64,000 bases of DNA from PLanc-01 sp034678485 (GCA_034678485.1 JAXDBU010000187.1:1-64000); one strand, 5' to 3'; shown: positions 52,301-62,900, counted from the stretch's first letter. Notes: generated by a model not told the origin, from the sequence alone. A program made the numbers and translations.

Positions 52301-52732
52301 CAGACTACTCCTGTCGCAGTACTCAGTGATCGAGCCCCCCTGGACTAATTCCATGACGAAGTACGGCCGGCCGGTCTCTGTAGCCCCGGCTTCAAGCACC
52401 TTTGCGATATTCGGGTGGTCCATGAGAGCCAGGGCTTGCCGCTCCGCGTCGAAGCGGGCGATGACCTGCCGGGTGTCCATGCCCAGCTTGATGATCTTGA
52501 GGGCCACCCTGCGATGGATCGGCTCAGTCTGCTCAGCCAAGTAGACCACCCCCATCCCCCCTTCACCCAGGACCTGCAGGAGCCTGTAACGGCCCACCCA
52601 TCCGCCAAGGCCCTCGATCTGCGGTCTCCCCTCCGGGACAGCGGCGTCCTCTTCGCTGTCTTGCAGCCCGAGCGAGATCAGCCGGTCGAGATGCTGTAGC
52701 TCGGCCCCAAATGTCGAATCCTCTGGACGCAT
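49304..52732 (-). CDS. Ser/Thr protein kinase with TPR and PD40-propeller C-terminus, 1,142 aa
   Basis: I chose ATG 52732; a GTG at 52738 is also possible. The kinase domain (~48-330) has the glycine loop 'LGEGGMGVVYLAEQ', the Lys in 'VALKIIKLG', the catalytic loop 'IIHRDLKPSNVLV' and 'IIDFGIAKA', so it looks active. One membrane helix (~385-405, 'VFAALVLVVIAATAGGILSLW') places the rest outside the cytoplasm. Next come TPR-like repeats (~410-700) and a PD40/TolB-like propeller (~740-1070, 'LCWSPDGTQIVYAQG', 'PSWSPDGRHISFV'). The ECF sigma gene lies 53 bases upstream, the usual planctomycete pairing in which the kinase is thought to regulate the sigma factor. Confidence 0.93.
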   Translation of the reverse strand: MRPEDSTFGAELQHLDRLISLGLQDSEEDAAVPEGRPQIEGLGGWVGRYRLLQVLGEGGMGVVYLAEQTEPIHRRVALKIIKLGMDTRQVIARFDAERQALALMDHPNIAKVLEAGATETGRPYFVMELVQGGSITEYCDRSSLSIKDRLGLFIQVCHAVQHAHQKGIIHRDLKPSNVLVTLVDGGPVPKIIDFGIAKATDQRLTEETFSTGYGHLVGTPVYMSPEQVDQSEVDIDTRSDVYSLGVLLYELLTGTTPFDQAKLRRAGYSAMQRVIQEQVPIKPSTKLGTLGEILGDMAQRRRSTPDLLRKALRGDLDWIVMKTLEKDRAHRYNTVNGLAEDIRRHLEHEPVVARGPGTAYRLAKFLRRHRSQVFAALVLVVIAATAGGILSLWNRARLQLREAEDLRYRDLLSQARGQYAEGDHPAALRTVQSILQRGCVDPEAQLLYASLLVEGHLPDEATTLLEQLVAERPEIAGAAHALWACLLWKSRALTAENLQEIKEHRRQAAALLPETAEAHFLQAMAAVTAKEQLALLDRALELDRGHYESRRLRAFLYYALGEYEAMEHDAFAMTLVDQRDPQAYCLHALACHHVGRYPEAVAEYDRAFALMRARDPQYEDLYGRRVEALWQMGQYERVLADAQECLKQVPNAVELNAQVFCALMALGRYEEASVLMQRLMGLPGNTADLVRRRTMKYVFDTLAAGGRWHPPDRPPEGPAFFYVLETEEMYRSLFAKARRLFTQCFGLCWSPDGTQIVYAQGFPGCIGIAVYDVQTRARSLLVAPGKDPSWSPDGRHISFVRDVPALRVSELTAGGIRSGSDSEERYEELWVMNADGSAPRCVARRAHDCGWSSDGRRLYYRSYSDQAIYSISVDNLQVQPVAVCASTADNPLVSPDGSYLANMEGTVLRIQEVAPQACVAEWPVPLEARISSWSPDGCELSLGSLNGIRDHTGLWIYDRTKKEAVKLLPGHFGGASWSCDRKRLLIRLSPMFGEAWIADLDPNLSTAESLKPVQTFQQHCQECIVTYTRDLEAAPDAFVSHWARATAALWIGHPQAADYLQELDHTPLEQPSRYVHAAQDILLHPALYQRLAPLAWVLARRAVEQQPGYANDLAPAFERQGQYEHAARLRQMAQTGPRRAER

Positions 52733-52785
52733 GGCCACGGCCTGTCGTATTGGACACCTTCAGGTTTCCTGATAGATCCGCAGCC

Positions 52786-53526
52786 TCACCGTTCCGGCTG
52801 CGCGCCGAAGTGCCACGTCTGCAACATATCCTGCAATTCCTCCTGCGCGTCAGCATCAGAACCGACCATGCTTCGCAGGTGTTCCTTAAGCGTGCGCTGG
52901 AACCGTCGCTTGACGGTGATGATCATATTGGAGGCGGTCTTCTCCGCGTCGATGCCGTAGCGATGACAAAGCTCCCGGAGCGGCGGGGATTCCCGGCCTT
53001 CAAGAGTCGGGCGCAGGAGGTGATCGCGAAAGAGCTGCCAGTGCATCTGCTGGCCGTGAGAGAGACAGTCTCCTTCGACCGCCGCCAGAGTCTGATCCAG
53101 GACCGCCGATTTCCAGGCATACACGAAGCACTCTTCCGGGCTCCACGTGGAAGCCGCCTGGGGTAGGGCAGGTAGAGGAGCGATGTCGAGTGATACGAGC
53201 TTATCTGGCGGGATCCGCTTCTGGCTGGATTGCCTTCGCTTGATATCCATCACGTACTGCTTGAGGGCGTGGAGTAGAAAGACCCGAAACCGGCCCTTGG
53301 ACGGGTCGGCCTTCTGGATGAGGTCGCGATTGAGTACGACCTCGTGAAAGAAACCCTGGGTCATGTCCTTGGCTTGCTCATTGTCACAGCCGTCACGCCG
53401 GAGATAGCAGTACACCGGCTTCCAGTACCGCTCCAGCAGCAGGCCGATCATCACCCGTTCGGGGTCCTCGTGCTTCTGAATACCTTCGATCAGGGACCAC
53501 TGGGTCGTCAGAAACGTCTCTGCCAT
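52786..53526 (-). CDS. ECF-family RNA polymerase sigma factor, 246 aa
   Basis: I chose ATG 53526 ('MAETFLTTQWSLIEGIQ'), since many planctomycete ECF factors begin 'FLTTxWSLV'. Region 2 is 'LLERYWKPVYCYLRRDGCDNEQAKDMTQGFFHEVV' and region 4 is near 'LRELCHRYGIDAEKTASNMIITVKRRFQRTLKEHL'. The extension after region 4 ('GSDADAQEELQDMLQTW') and the kinase next to it fit the ECF43-type group tied to Ser/Thr kinases and lacking an anti-sigma factor. It would direct transcription of unknown targets after kinase control. It is probably co-transcribed with the kinase gene, 53 bases away. Confidence 0.88.
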   Translation of the reverse strand: MAETFLTTQWSLIEGIQKHEDPERVMIGLLLERYWKPVYCYLRRDGCDNEQAKDMTQGFFHEVVLNRDLIQKADPSKGRFRVFLLHALKQYVMDIKRRQSSQKRIPPDKLVSLDIAPLPALPQAASTWSPEECFVYAWKSAVLDQTLAAVEGDCLSHGQQMHWQLFRDHLLRPTLEGRESPPLRELCHRYGIDAEKTASNMIITVKRRFQRTLKEHLRSMVGSDADAQEELQDMLQTWHFGAQPER

Positions 53527-53860
53527 CCCACCTATGTCTGTCGGATCGCGTAGGACCATACCCGTTGTGCCGCCCAATACACACGGTGCTCGTCTGTTGG
53601 TCCATTATACCCGAAATGTCATTTGGAACACCAAGAATCACTCAGAAAAAACCGATGGCCCGCGCAGCGAACGGTCACTTGCTGCGGATTCACCCAAGAA
53701 GACCGGGGCCGGATCATGACCCCGCTGCTGCGGGATCGCTGCTCTGCGACCGGCAGGGCTTCGTCGGGCGGCATCTGAAGTCAGCAGAAAATCACGTGGA
53801 CAAGAACGGAAGGAACAGAAAGGGGAACTGATCTTCGGCAAACCATCGAGAGGGGCAGCA
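53527..53860. other. Intergenic region between ECF operon and secreted-protein array
   Basis: No gene was recognised in these 334 bases between divergent genes. It should hold promoters for both sides, but no clear consensus was identified. Confidence 0.4.
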
Positions 53861-55175
53861 ATGAAGATGACACGAATCGCAGCCCTGTTGAGTCCCGTGG
53901 TCACTACGCTCGCTGGCGGCCGCGACGCAACTCCTTGTCAACTCCGGTTTTAACGCCAGCACTGACACCGCCGCCCTGCGAGCGAATTCGGCAGGTCAGG
54001 ATTGGTGCAAGAGCAGGCAGGATGACCCAAGTTATCTCATGCTGGATCGCACCAATGCGGGCGGGAACGACTCAGCGAGGGCGGAATTGACCGCCGCCAC
54101 TAACAACAGAAGTGCATACTTGGCGCAGGAATTCAGCTCTCGGCAGACGCAGGCTATGTCCGCTCAGTGGCATATCTACGTGGATTCGATAACCAATCAC
54201 GCAGACAATCCAGATGGAGCCGCCTGGATGCTGATCCGCGATGATACATGGACGAACTCCAGCCGCAGTGGGCCGAACGCCGTAGATGGCGAGCGATTTG
54301 TCTATATGGCCTTCCACAAGGACGACGGCGGCACGACGGACACGACGAGTCTGGTCGCACGGGACGGAGATGATACCTCGACTGCGTTTACCACCGTGGC
54401 CACGGGCCTGAACCTCAAACAGCGGCACATCATAAAGCTGGACCTGTACGTTGTCGCGGATACTTGCGACGTCTGTGTCGATGGCCAGTACAAAGCCACG
54501 GTGACGGCGGGAACCGCGGAGAACAGCGTCACCCACATCAGTTTTGGAGAGTGGGGGGACGGCCCCTGCACCTTCTGTGCGGATGACATCACCGTGGAGT
54601 CGTCGGGAGGTGGGGCGGGTGAAATCCTCGTGGTGGACCAGAGCCGGCAGAACATCAGGTTGATTGGCTGCAGAAACCCTATGGAAGACCTGGGCCAGTG
54701 GTCGCAGTACTGGACGGTCGGGGATACACAGCACCCCGTGGTTTGCTGGACCTTGTCTGTGATAGCAGCAGGCAGCAGGGCGCTCCAAGCGCGCCGAGCC
54801 GTCGTGGGTACGGATGGCTTTGCAGCACAGAAACCGAATAGCGAAGCACAGTACTTGCGGAAAGGGTGCCAAGATGAAGACAACGCGAATCCGGGTACCG
54901 GTCTTGTTGGCATTGAGTCTCGCGGCTGCGGGCGGCCTTGGCCCCCTGGCGACGGCTTCCGCTTGCCCGAACTCTGCGGCGAACCTGGTGATCCTGTTGG
55001 GACCACATATGCTTACCGTGGGGCCGGACCTGTGCGACGGCGGTGTCGAGTACGGTTTCGATCCCCAGACGGTGAGTACTGGAGAGCAGATCCACATACT
55101 GGGCCGCATCAAGAACACAGGCACGGTAACGGTAAGCGCCAATACCTTCCGAGTCGGCTGGTATGCCTCGGCTGA
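53861..55175 (+). pseudogene. Secreted protein gene broken by a frameshift near its start
   Basis: ATG 53861 (after AGAGGGG) starts a signal peptide 'KMTRIAALLSPVVTTLAG' in one frame that ends at TAA about 30 codons on. From about 53925 a second frame begins 'AAATQLLVNSGFNASTD' and reads as a normal secreted protein ('LDRTNAGGN', 'WHIYVDSITNHADNPDGAAW') with a jelly-roll-like domain ending 'CTFCADDITVES' near 54610. A single-base indel at about 53915-53935 would join them. After 54610 the frame remains open to 55175 but runs into the start of the next gene (54874), so its true end is unclear. The signal start is similar to the next two genes. Confidence 0.6.
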
Positions 55176-58100
55176 CACGACGATCGATCCGGCTGTGGAT
55201 TATCAGATCGGCGATCTTGGGACGTTCCCGAAGGCGATTGAGCCTGGGAGTTTCTACCGGTTCGACGTCCAACGGTTGGTCAATGTCCCGCCCGGTACAT
55301 ACTATGTGGGTTGGATCATCGATTGCACCAATGCGGTGGCTGAGACCAATGAATCAAACAACACCGTGTGCATCAAGACCCCCCGGTTGACCGTTCATGC
55401 CGCTGAGGTCATCGTTCCCAACGTGGTGGGGAAGGATGAGGAGTCCGCCATCGGGGCGATCAAGGTGGCGGCGCTTGTGGTGGGCGTGACGACCCGCAGG
55501 TGCAGCGATACGGTGGCGGTGGGAAATGTGATCAGCCAGAGCCCTGCGGCCGGGACTAAAGTCATGAGTGGCTCTGGGGTGAGCCTCGTCATCTCCACCG
55601 GGCCATGTCAGGTCGAGACCCAGGCGGCCACGGACATCACCTGCAGTTCGGCCACGCTCAACGGCAAGGTGGTCGCAGACGGCGGCGCGGTCTGCCAGTA
55701 TCGGTTCCGGTACAAGAGGTGGGACAGCCCCACCTATAGTGAGACCTCCCCGACCGGCTCCAAGCGAACCGGCGAGACCTTCAGCCAGGCTATCACGGGA
55801 CTGACCCCAAGAACCCAGTACCGCTTCGCCGCCCGGGTCAGCAACGGCACTTGTGAAAGCGACTGGGGTACCGAGCTGAGGTTCACGACGCCGACATCGC
55901 CGACCGTGACCGCGGGGGCGGCCACCAACATCACCGCCCATGGCGCCACATTGCACGGCACACTCGTGGACGATGGAGGTCAGACATGTCAATACCAGCT
56001 CCGGTACAAGACACGGAATGGATCGTACACGGAGAGCAAGTGGACGGGTTCTCTGGGAGGGTGGAATGTCCACTTCAGCATGACGCTATCGAAGCTGAAC
56101 CCCGGCACGCGATACTACTTCTCCTTCAGAGCCAGGAATGACTCATGCGAGGGGGCTTGGTCGGACGAGCTGAGCTTCGTGACTCTTGCGGTCACGAAGC
56201 CCACTGCCGCCATGGTGGACGTCACCAACGTCCTGGAGCGCAGTGCCACGTTTGCCGGGAATATCGTCGACGACGGCAACGAACCCTGTCAATACCGGTT
56301 CCGGTACACGTGGCGTCCGCTTCTGCGAATCATGCAGGGGGTGACTCCTGAAACCTACACGTCGTGGACGGGGGCCAAGAAGGACGGTGAGTCATTCAGC
56401 GAGGACATCACCACTCTGGGTCCCAATACCCCATACACTGTTACGGTCCAGGCCAGGAACTCGGCAGGCGAAGGTCCTTGGAGCACGCCGGTGAGCTTTA
56501 CGACCCTTGCCATCCCTGTGATCACGGATATCCGCAGCATACATTTCAGTCCGATCACGCGCGATTGGTTGCATCCGAGTAGGCACGCTTACTACCTGGA
56601 TGGGGTCCCCCTGACCGAGCAGATCACGGTCGCGGTCGACTGGCACGGAGCGACGCCCGGCAAGATCGAGTGGAAGACGCCGAAAGGAACCTACGAAACC
56701 TTGGCCACGGAGGTATCGCGATCCTTCAATATGGGAAGTGACTTCGGGGCCGGCGGCAAGCTCGTGGTCAAGGCAGTCCCCAGCGATGCACCGGGGGCCA
56801 GGGAATCCGCCCCAGTGACGGCCAATTTCACGGTCATTCCACCACCCCCTGGGATTCCAACGAACCTGCTCTCACAGGACCCATTGACTGTGGCCCAGTC
56901 GGTGAACAAGTACGTCGGCCAGTTCACGGCGAGTCTCCTCAATGAGTCAGACCCGCTGGCCGAGATCTGGATCACTTCAGAAGCCCAAATCCAGGTGATT
57001 GTCATGGACGGTTGCGCTCAATATCGCCCTCTCTTCCCATTTCCACTCCTTAAAATCCACGCCGCAGGTGAACAAATAAACTGGTTGCTGTGGACATTCC
57101 GGTGCGAGTCTTTCTACACGGATGGGCAGTGGCAGACGGAGGGGTACCTCGAATCGTCATTATTGCCGGGCGACCCCGAGACGTCGTACAAGAGAGAGTG
57201 GGAGCTGTTGTCACTGGATATCCCAATTCCAGTTGGACCCGTTCCCGTTGCTGTGAGCGTCGACGTGACTGAATCGCTGTCCTCGTACATCGTGGGCGAC
57301 ATAGTGGGCTGGCCCCAAGGGCAAAGCCCCACACTGGCAGGAGGGATGCGCGTTTTCCATGCAACTGAAGGGACTGCTACTGCAACGGTTGTGGGCTTGT
57401 TCGGCAACGGCACCTCGATTAGGGTGGCGGATAGGTGGTGCAAACACCTCCCAGGCGGGCAGATCAATACCTGTGTACGCCTGCAAATAGAACCGGTGTT
57501 CTGCATCTTCGGTTGCTTTGACATCTCGACGCCGAGTATCTGGATCCCAGACAGCGGGCCCTGCTGTACGCCTTCTACCCTCACAGCCCAGAGTGTCGGT
57601 CCTGCCGCACTCACGACGCGAGCCAACGAATTCAGACTCATGGCCCGCGATGATCTCGGGTCTGATTACGCCCGCTGGCTGTCGCTCAATCCGGCTGGCA
57701 ACAGCCAGGGCAGGAACCTGACCATCCTCTCCGCCGCAGACGGCGCGCCGGGCGAAGCCGGGGGAGAACAGGTCCTTCAGACCAACGTCTTCAGCGAGTC
57801 AAGGCCATCTATAACCGCAGACGGCGATCAGTTGTTCCTGGCGTGGGTCTGCGATGACCCTAACCGATCCGGCGTCAACCGTACGAAGCTCGTATTCAGC
57901 AGATCAGAGGACGGGAACTGGACTGCACCTGGGCCGATCGATGATAATGGAGCCGCGGAGTCCTCGCCGCAACTGGCCGTGCTTGCGAATGGGGAGGTCC
58001 TTTGCGCGTGGGAGAAGGTCAACAGAATCCTGCCAGACGGTGTGGACATGAAGGGCATGGCCTCGGCCATGGAGGTTGCCGTCGCCTCCTACGACAAGGC

Positions 58101-59802
58101 AACGGGAATCTGGAGCACGCAGGTGTTGACCGCCGACTCGCACATGGACCGAACTCCACGGATTGCCGGAGACAACAATAGAGCGATGGTCGTGTGGGTA
58201 TACAATGACGGGGACGATTTCCTTGGTGAAGATCCCAACGCCCTCAACACGATTCGCTACAGCCTCTGGAACGGCAGCGCGTGGTCCTCGCCCGCTACGG
58301 CCGCCTCCGGAATCGGCTGCATGCTGAAGACGGCACTGGCCTACGACGGCACACAGGCCGTCTTCGTCTACAGCGTGGACCACGACTGGAACATGGCGAC
58401 GGACACAGACCAGGAACTGTATGCCCTGGTCTACGACGGAACCCGGTGGTTGGCGCCCCGGCGGCTGACTGACGATGAAGTCCTCGACGCCAATCCGCAG
58501 GTCGTGTACGATGGGACTGATCCCCTCCTGGTTTGGTGCCGCCAGGGCCAGGTGGTCAGTTGCCGCAACCTGGACCCCAACGACTGTCGATTGGTTCTGG
58601 AGGCCGGTAATTCCTTCGGTCCCAAGGACTTCCGCATGTCTCTGGCCCCCGGTGGGCGGATCTCGCTGGTGTGGACCGGCATCTCTGCCCAGACTCAGGG
58701 TATCGACATCTTTGCCGCCTTATACGACCCCTCGCTTGATCTCTGGAGCAATCCTCCTACACTGACCGCGGATAGCGACAAGGAAAGAGCACTGGCCGTC
58801 ACGTTTGTGGGTCCCGATGAACTGGCACTGATCTACGACAAGGACAGGCTCAGGGCCGATGAGGACGGGATCCCGGAGGCCTATCAGACGGACCTGTGCG
58901 TGCTGCGCCACAGACTCGGCAGGGACTTGGCGATCTCGCCGGAGGATATCTCCGTCAGTAAGCCCGACCCCAACAACGGCGATCGCGTCCAGATCACGGC
59001 CATCGTTCACAACCTGGGGGACGCACCGGAGGTCAACGTGCCCGTGCAGTTCTTCTACGGCGAGCCGGGCGAGGAGGACGAGTTGATCGCCGATCAGACC
59101 CTCCCAGGGCCGATACCCGCAGCCGGCCAGGAAACGGCATCCTTCACCTGGACCATACCACAGGCTGACCGTGTGACTCAACTGTGCGTCGTGGTCTTCG
59201 ACACGGCAGACCCGCAGACAGGTCAGCCCGATCGCAACACGATCAACAACCTCGCGTGCGTCCCGGTGAGGGTCCCGGATCTGACGGTGGAGTCCGTGTC
59301 CGTGGAGAAGACCGACTACAAGATGCGACGGGTGGTCGCGAGGATCGCCGACCTTGAGCCCGTCTCGGCCCGGGACATCAAGGTCACGATCCGCAGGGAT
59401 TCTCCCGAGGGCCAAGAGCTGGCGTCCATGACCATCCCGACCCTCGGCGCCCAGTCCGTTGAGGAGGTTTCGTGGGATTGGGACATCACGTCTCTGTCCT
59501 TCGATCGCCACGAGGTCGTCCTGTACGTCATTGTGGACCCGAGCCAGACCGTGACCGAGGCCGACGAGAACAACAACACGGGCATGGCCCTCGTGCACGT
59601 GAGCAAGGCAGGCGACATCACCGACGATGGCAGCATCGACGGGATGGACATGTTCTATCTGACGAGACACTGGCTCGACACCAGTGCGAGCCCGGATTGG
59701 GTGCCGGGCTGCGACGTGGATCACAACGGCCGCATCGACGCCGCGGACCTCGCGATCCTTGCCAGAAACTGGCGATGGGAGGCCGCATGGCACACGGAGT
59801 GA
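54874..59802 (+). CDS. Secreted multidomain CARDB/PASTA/Fn3/dockerin-like protein, 1,642 aa
   Basis: ATG 54874 follows GGAAAGGG and starts 'MKTTRIRVPVLLALSLAAAGG', a signal peptide. Right after it, 'CPNSAANLVILLG' is the tail of a PASTA domain lacking its body, then a CARDB domain (~48-160, 'ESNNTVCIKT'), a PASTA domain (~177-247), three fibronectin-III-like domains (~248-547, each with 'CQYRFRY' and 'LTP-TQYRF'), an unassigned part (~547-909), a BNR-like repeat region (~968-1335), two CARDB domains (~1345-1570) and a dockerin-like C-terminus (~1579-1642) with 'GDITDDGSIDGMDMFYLTRHWL' and 'CDVDHNGRIDAADLAILARNW'. Two calcium-loop-like motifs make a type I dockerin likely. It is presumably displayed or secreted; binding targets are unknown. 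Confidence 0.85.
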   Translation: MKTTRIRVPVLLALSLAAAGGLGPLATASACPNSAANLVILLGPHMLTVGPDLCDGGVEYGFDPQTVSTGEQIHILGRIKNTGTVTVSANTFRVGWYASADTTIDPAVDYQIGDLGTFPKAIEPGSFYRFDVQRLVNVPPGTYYVGWIIDCTNAVAETNESNNTVCIKTPRLTVHAAEVIVPNVVGKDEESAIGAIKVAALVVGVTTRRCSDTVAVGNVISQSPAAGTKVMSGSGVSLVISTGPCQVETQAATDITCSSATLNGKVVADGGAVCQYRFRYKRWDSPTYSETSPTGSKRTGETFSQAITGLTPRTQYRFAARVSNGTCESDWGTELRFTTPTSPTVTAGAATNITAHGATLHGTLVDDGGQTCQYQLRYKTRNGSYTESKWTGSLGGWNVHFSMTLSKLNPGTRYYFSFRARNDSCEGAWSDELSFVTLAVTKPTAAMVDVTNVLERSATFAGNIVDDGNEPCQYRFRYTWRPLLRIMQGVTPETYTSWTGAKKDGESFSEDITTLGPNTPYTVTVQARNSAGEGPWSTPVSFTTLAIPVITDIRSIHFSPITRDWLHPSRHAYYLDGVPLTEQITVAVDWHGATPGKIEWKTPKGTYETLATEVSRSFNMGSDFGAGGKLVVKAVPSDAPGARESAPVTANFTVIPPPPGIPTNLLSQDPLTVAQSVNKYVGQFTASLLNESDPLAEIWITSEAQIQVIVMDGCAQYRPLFPFPLLKIHAAGEQINWLLWTFRCESFYTDGQWQTEGYLESSLLPGDPETSYKREWELLSLDIPIPVGPVPVAVSVDVTESLSSYIVGDIVGWPQGQSPTLAGGMRVFHATEGTATATVVGLFGNGTSIRVADRWCKHLPGGQINTCVRLQIEPVFCIFGCFDISTPSIWIPDSGPCCTPSTLTAQSVGPAALTTRANEFRLMARDDLGSDYARWLSLNPAGNSQGRNLTILSAADGAPGEAGGEQVLQTNVFSESRPSITADGDQLFLAWVCDDPNRSGVNRTKLVFSRSEDGNWTAPGPIDDNGAAESSPQLAVLANGEVLCAWEKVNRILPDGVDMKGMASAMEVAVASYDKATGIWSTQVLTADSHMDRTPRIAGDNNRAMVVWVYNDGDDFLGEDPNALNTIRYSLWNGSAWSSPATAASGIGCMLKTALAYDGTQAVFVYSVDHDWNMATDTDQELYALVYDGTRWLAPRRLTDDEVLDANPQVVYDGTDPLLVWCRQGQVVSCRNLDPNDCRLVLEAGNSFGPKDFRMSLAPGGRISLVWTGISAQTQGIDIFAALYDPSLDLWSNPPTLTADSDKERALAVTFVGPDELALIYDKDRLRADEDGIPEAYQTDLCVLRHRLGRDLAISPEDISVSKPDPNNGDRVQITAIVHNLGDAPEVNVPVQFFYGEPGEEDELIADQTLPGPIPAAGQETASFTWTIPQADRVTQLCVVVFDTADPQTGQPDRNTINNLACVPVRVPDLTVESVSVEKTDYKMRRVVARIADLEPVSARDIKVTIRRDSPEGQELASMTIPTLGAQSVEEVSWDWDITSLSFDRHEVVLYVIVDPSQTVTEADENNNTGMALVHVSKAGDITDDGSIDGMDMFYLTRHWLDTSASPDWVPGCDVDHNGRIDAADLAILARNWRWEAAWHTE
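55015..55610 (+). repeat. Segmental duplication, copy 1 (CARDB plus PASTA)
   Basis: This ~595-base segment encodes CARDB and PASTA and is near-identical (most bases match, including 'ACCGTGGGGCCGGACCTGTG' and its neighbours) to 60738-61330 in the next gene. The second copy differs by scattered substitutions and small changes. The copying is recent compared with the rest of the proteins, which share little. Confidence 0.85.
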
Positions 59803-59908
59803 TCCCACTGGACAGTTCCTTGATCTCGCAGGAGTCGCCGTGGGTACAGACCGCTTCGCGGCAGAGAAACCGAACCACGAAGCACAATCCTTGTGAAAGG
59901 GTCGAGAT

Positions 59909-62900
59909 ATGAAGACGACACAAATCCGGATGAGGGTCTTGCTGACATTGAGTCTCACGGTCGTAGGCGGCCTGGCCCCCCTGGTGAGGGGCGAACTGTG
60001 CACAGTGCCTTTTCGGTGCCGTGTGGACAGTGTTGAGGAGGAGAACTTGGGCTTGCATGATATAGTCGCGGGCGATGAATTCACGGGCAGCTACACATTC
60101 GACACCGCCACGCCCCCGTCGGGTTACCCTTCTCCGGGAGTCCCTCTCTACGTGTTCAGCGGTCCGCAGCAGCGATTTATCGTGTCTGTCGGGCCCTACA
60201 CATGGCGGTCGAAGGACTCCTGGAGCTGCCGCGTCAGCGATGATGCCACGTGCGAAACCTGTGCCGACTACTTTCTGAGCGGCGCACAAGGTTGGGACTT
60301 GTTCGACCTTGAGCAGATAGCGGGTCCTGCCTTGCCGGCAGGTGCGACCAGCACGGTCGGTTGGGAGCTCGTGTCGAGGACGCACCCATCTGCGATCACG
60401 AGCACCGAAATGCCCCGGATCTTCCCGGACGCGAGCCTGTTCGAAGCAGACAATCTCCTGATTGTTAGCGTCTGCAGCAGTGGCTCGGCGGCCGTCCTGG
60501 TAAAGGCCCACTTCATCGCCCTTTCTTCCCGGACCACTGTTCCGAACGTAGAACAGATCGCGGAATCCGACGCCGAATTGGTAATCAAGGGCGCCAGACT
60601 GGTGGTGGGGGCCAAGACCTCCGAGTGCAGCGATACCGTGGCGAAGGATAAGGTGATCAGACAGAGCCCTGCGGCGGGGACTACCGTTTCCCCAAACTCC
60701 GCGGTGAACCTGGTGATCTCGTCTGGGTGGTGTCCGGTTACCGTGGGGCCGGACCTGTGCGACGGCGGCGTCGAGTACGGTTTGGATCCCCAGACGGTGA
60801 ATACCGGAGAGCAGATCCATATAGTGGGCCGCATCAAGAACACAGGCACGGTAAGGGTAAGCGCCAATACCTTCGAGGTCCGCTTCTATGCCTCGGCTGA
60901 CACGACGATCGATCCGGCTGTGGATCATCAGATCGCCGGGGGGACGTTCCCCAATGCGATTGAACCTGGGAATTTTTACCGCTTCAATCTCGCAGCGCTG
61001 GTCAACATCCCGCCCGGTACCTACTACGTAGGCTGGATCATCGATTGCACCAATGCGGTGGCTGAGACCAATGAATCGAACAACACCGTGTGCATCACGA
61101 CCTTCCGGTTGACCATTCGTGCCACGAAAGTCACCGTTCCCAATGTGGAGGGCAAGGATGAGGCATCCGCCATCGAGGCGATCAAGGCGGCGGCGCTTGT
61201 GGTGGGCGTGACGACCCGCAGTTGCAGCAATACGGTGGCGGTGGGAAATGTGATCAGCCAGAGCCCGCAGGCGGGGAGTTCCGTCGACTCCGGCTCGACA
61301 GTGAACCTGACCATCTCTACCGGGCCATGTCCTGTGACGGTACCCAACGTGGTGGGTAAGACGGAAGCCCAGGCCGGCGCCGCGATCGGTTCGGCCGGAC
61401 TTGTCGTGGGAGCCAAGACCTCCCAGTGCAGCGATACGGTGGCAGCGGGCATAGTGATCAGCCAGAGCCCTGAGCCGAACGCTTCAGTTCCTGCCAATTC
61501 AGCAGTGAGCCTGGTGATCTCATCCGGGCCTTGTCCCAAGCCGAACCTGGTAGGCACCGGGTGCACCTTTGGCCCGAGCTTCATGGTGAAGCCGGGAGAC
61601 CGGGTCACTGTGAATCTGATCGTGTCAAACGACTCCAGCGTGGCCTTCCAGGGGGACATCACGGTTGAATTCACGCTGTCGGCGGCCGGAGACAGCCCCA
61701 TTTCCCTGGGATTGGTGACCGGGCGCAATGTGTCCATCGCAGAGGGTGGGACGACCAGAATTAGTTGGGAGGGGGCTCTGCCCAGCAATCTGGCCGACGG
61801 CGAGTATTCCCTGTGCTGGATCATGAGCACGCCGGTGACTGAGAGCCGCGGAGACGACAACAACGGCTGTGAGCCTATACTTCTGAGTGTCAGTTCGGCT
61901 CAGGTTGTCCAAGGGTGTTACAGGGAAGGGAGTACCCCGCCGCCCGGGCTGATCATCCAACCGTCCAATCCCACGTCTCTCGATGCGATCATGGTGATTG
62001 TTCCAACGCCCGTGTTTAAGAACCTGAAGGAGGCGTGCCAGACCCTGGGTGATCCGAAGGCATGCATCGACACGACGACCAGGACAATCACGCTGTATTT
62101 TGAGTCTGTTTGGCCTGGGGCGGTCCCCGATATCGAGTCTCCCTTCTGCGCGATCGAGGTCGGCGTTGACCTATTGCCGGTGGGCCAATGGCGGTTTGTG
62201 GCCCAGGTGCTGGACCGGGCGTTCGACGAATCGTTCGAGGTGAAGGAGCCCGTTCCGGCCGGCGCGATCGTCTATGTCGATTGCGATGCGACTGGGGCCG
62301 ACGATGGTACGAGTTGGGAGAATGCCTTTGTCACGCTGCAGGATGCCCTGGCTTCGGCTCCGGCCGGCTCGGAGATCCGCGTGGCTGAAGGGACATACCG
62401 GGCGGACTCGATGTTCGAAGTGAAATCCGGCCAGGCGGTCCTCGGCGGTTTTGCGGGCGTCGGGGCGCCGAGCCCGAACCTCCGCGCCATCGTGGGCCAG
62501 CCGACCATCCTGAGCGGCGACTTGAACGGCGACGATGCCGACGTACCCGACGTGGCTCAGTTTGATGGTGAACCGACCCGATCGGAAAACAGTCCGGCCA
62601 TCGTGAGTCTTCAGAGCGGAGACAACACGGTATTCTCGGGCTTTACTGTCCAAGGGGCCCAGCGCAGTGCGTTTGAAACCTTTGCGTTTGCAGTCAATGG
62701 TGGTAGTCCGACGATTAGTGATTGCGTCTTCAAAGATAATACGAGCCCTACTGTCTGGAATAGAAGTGGTAGCCCCAGCTACACGAATTGTGCCTTCCAG
62801 CACAATTATGGGGCCGGCATGCATAACGACCACAACACTAGCCCCTTGGTGAAGAATTGCGCCTTCAGTGACAACACGGGAGAGGGTGGTGGGATGCGCA

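Noticed and set aside
54072..55178. 368-codon minus-strand frame over the frameshifted secreted gene
   Set aside because: It is the antisense of coding repeats and has no protein-family features.
59618..60928. 436-codon minus-strand frame spanning the junction of the two giant secreted genes
   Set aside because: It overlaps both convincing plus-strand genes and its translation is the antisense of their repeats.
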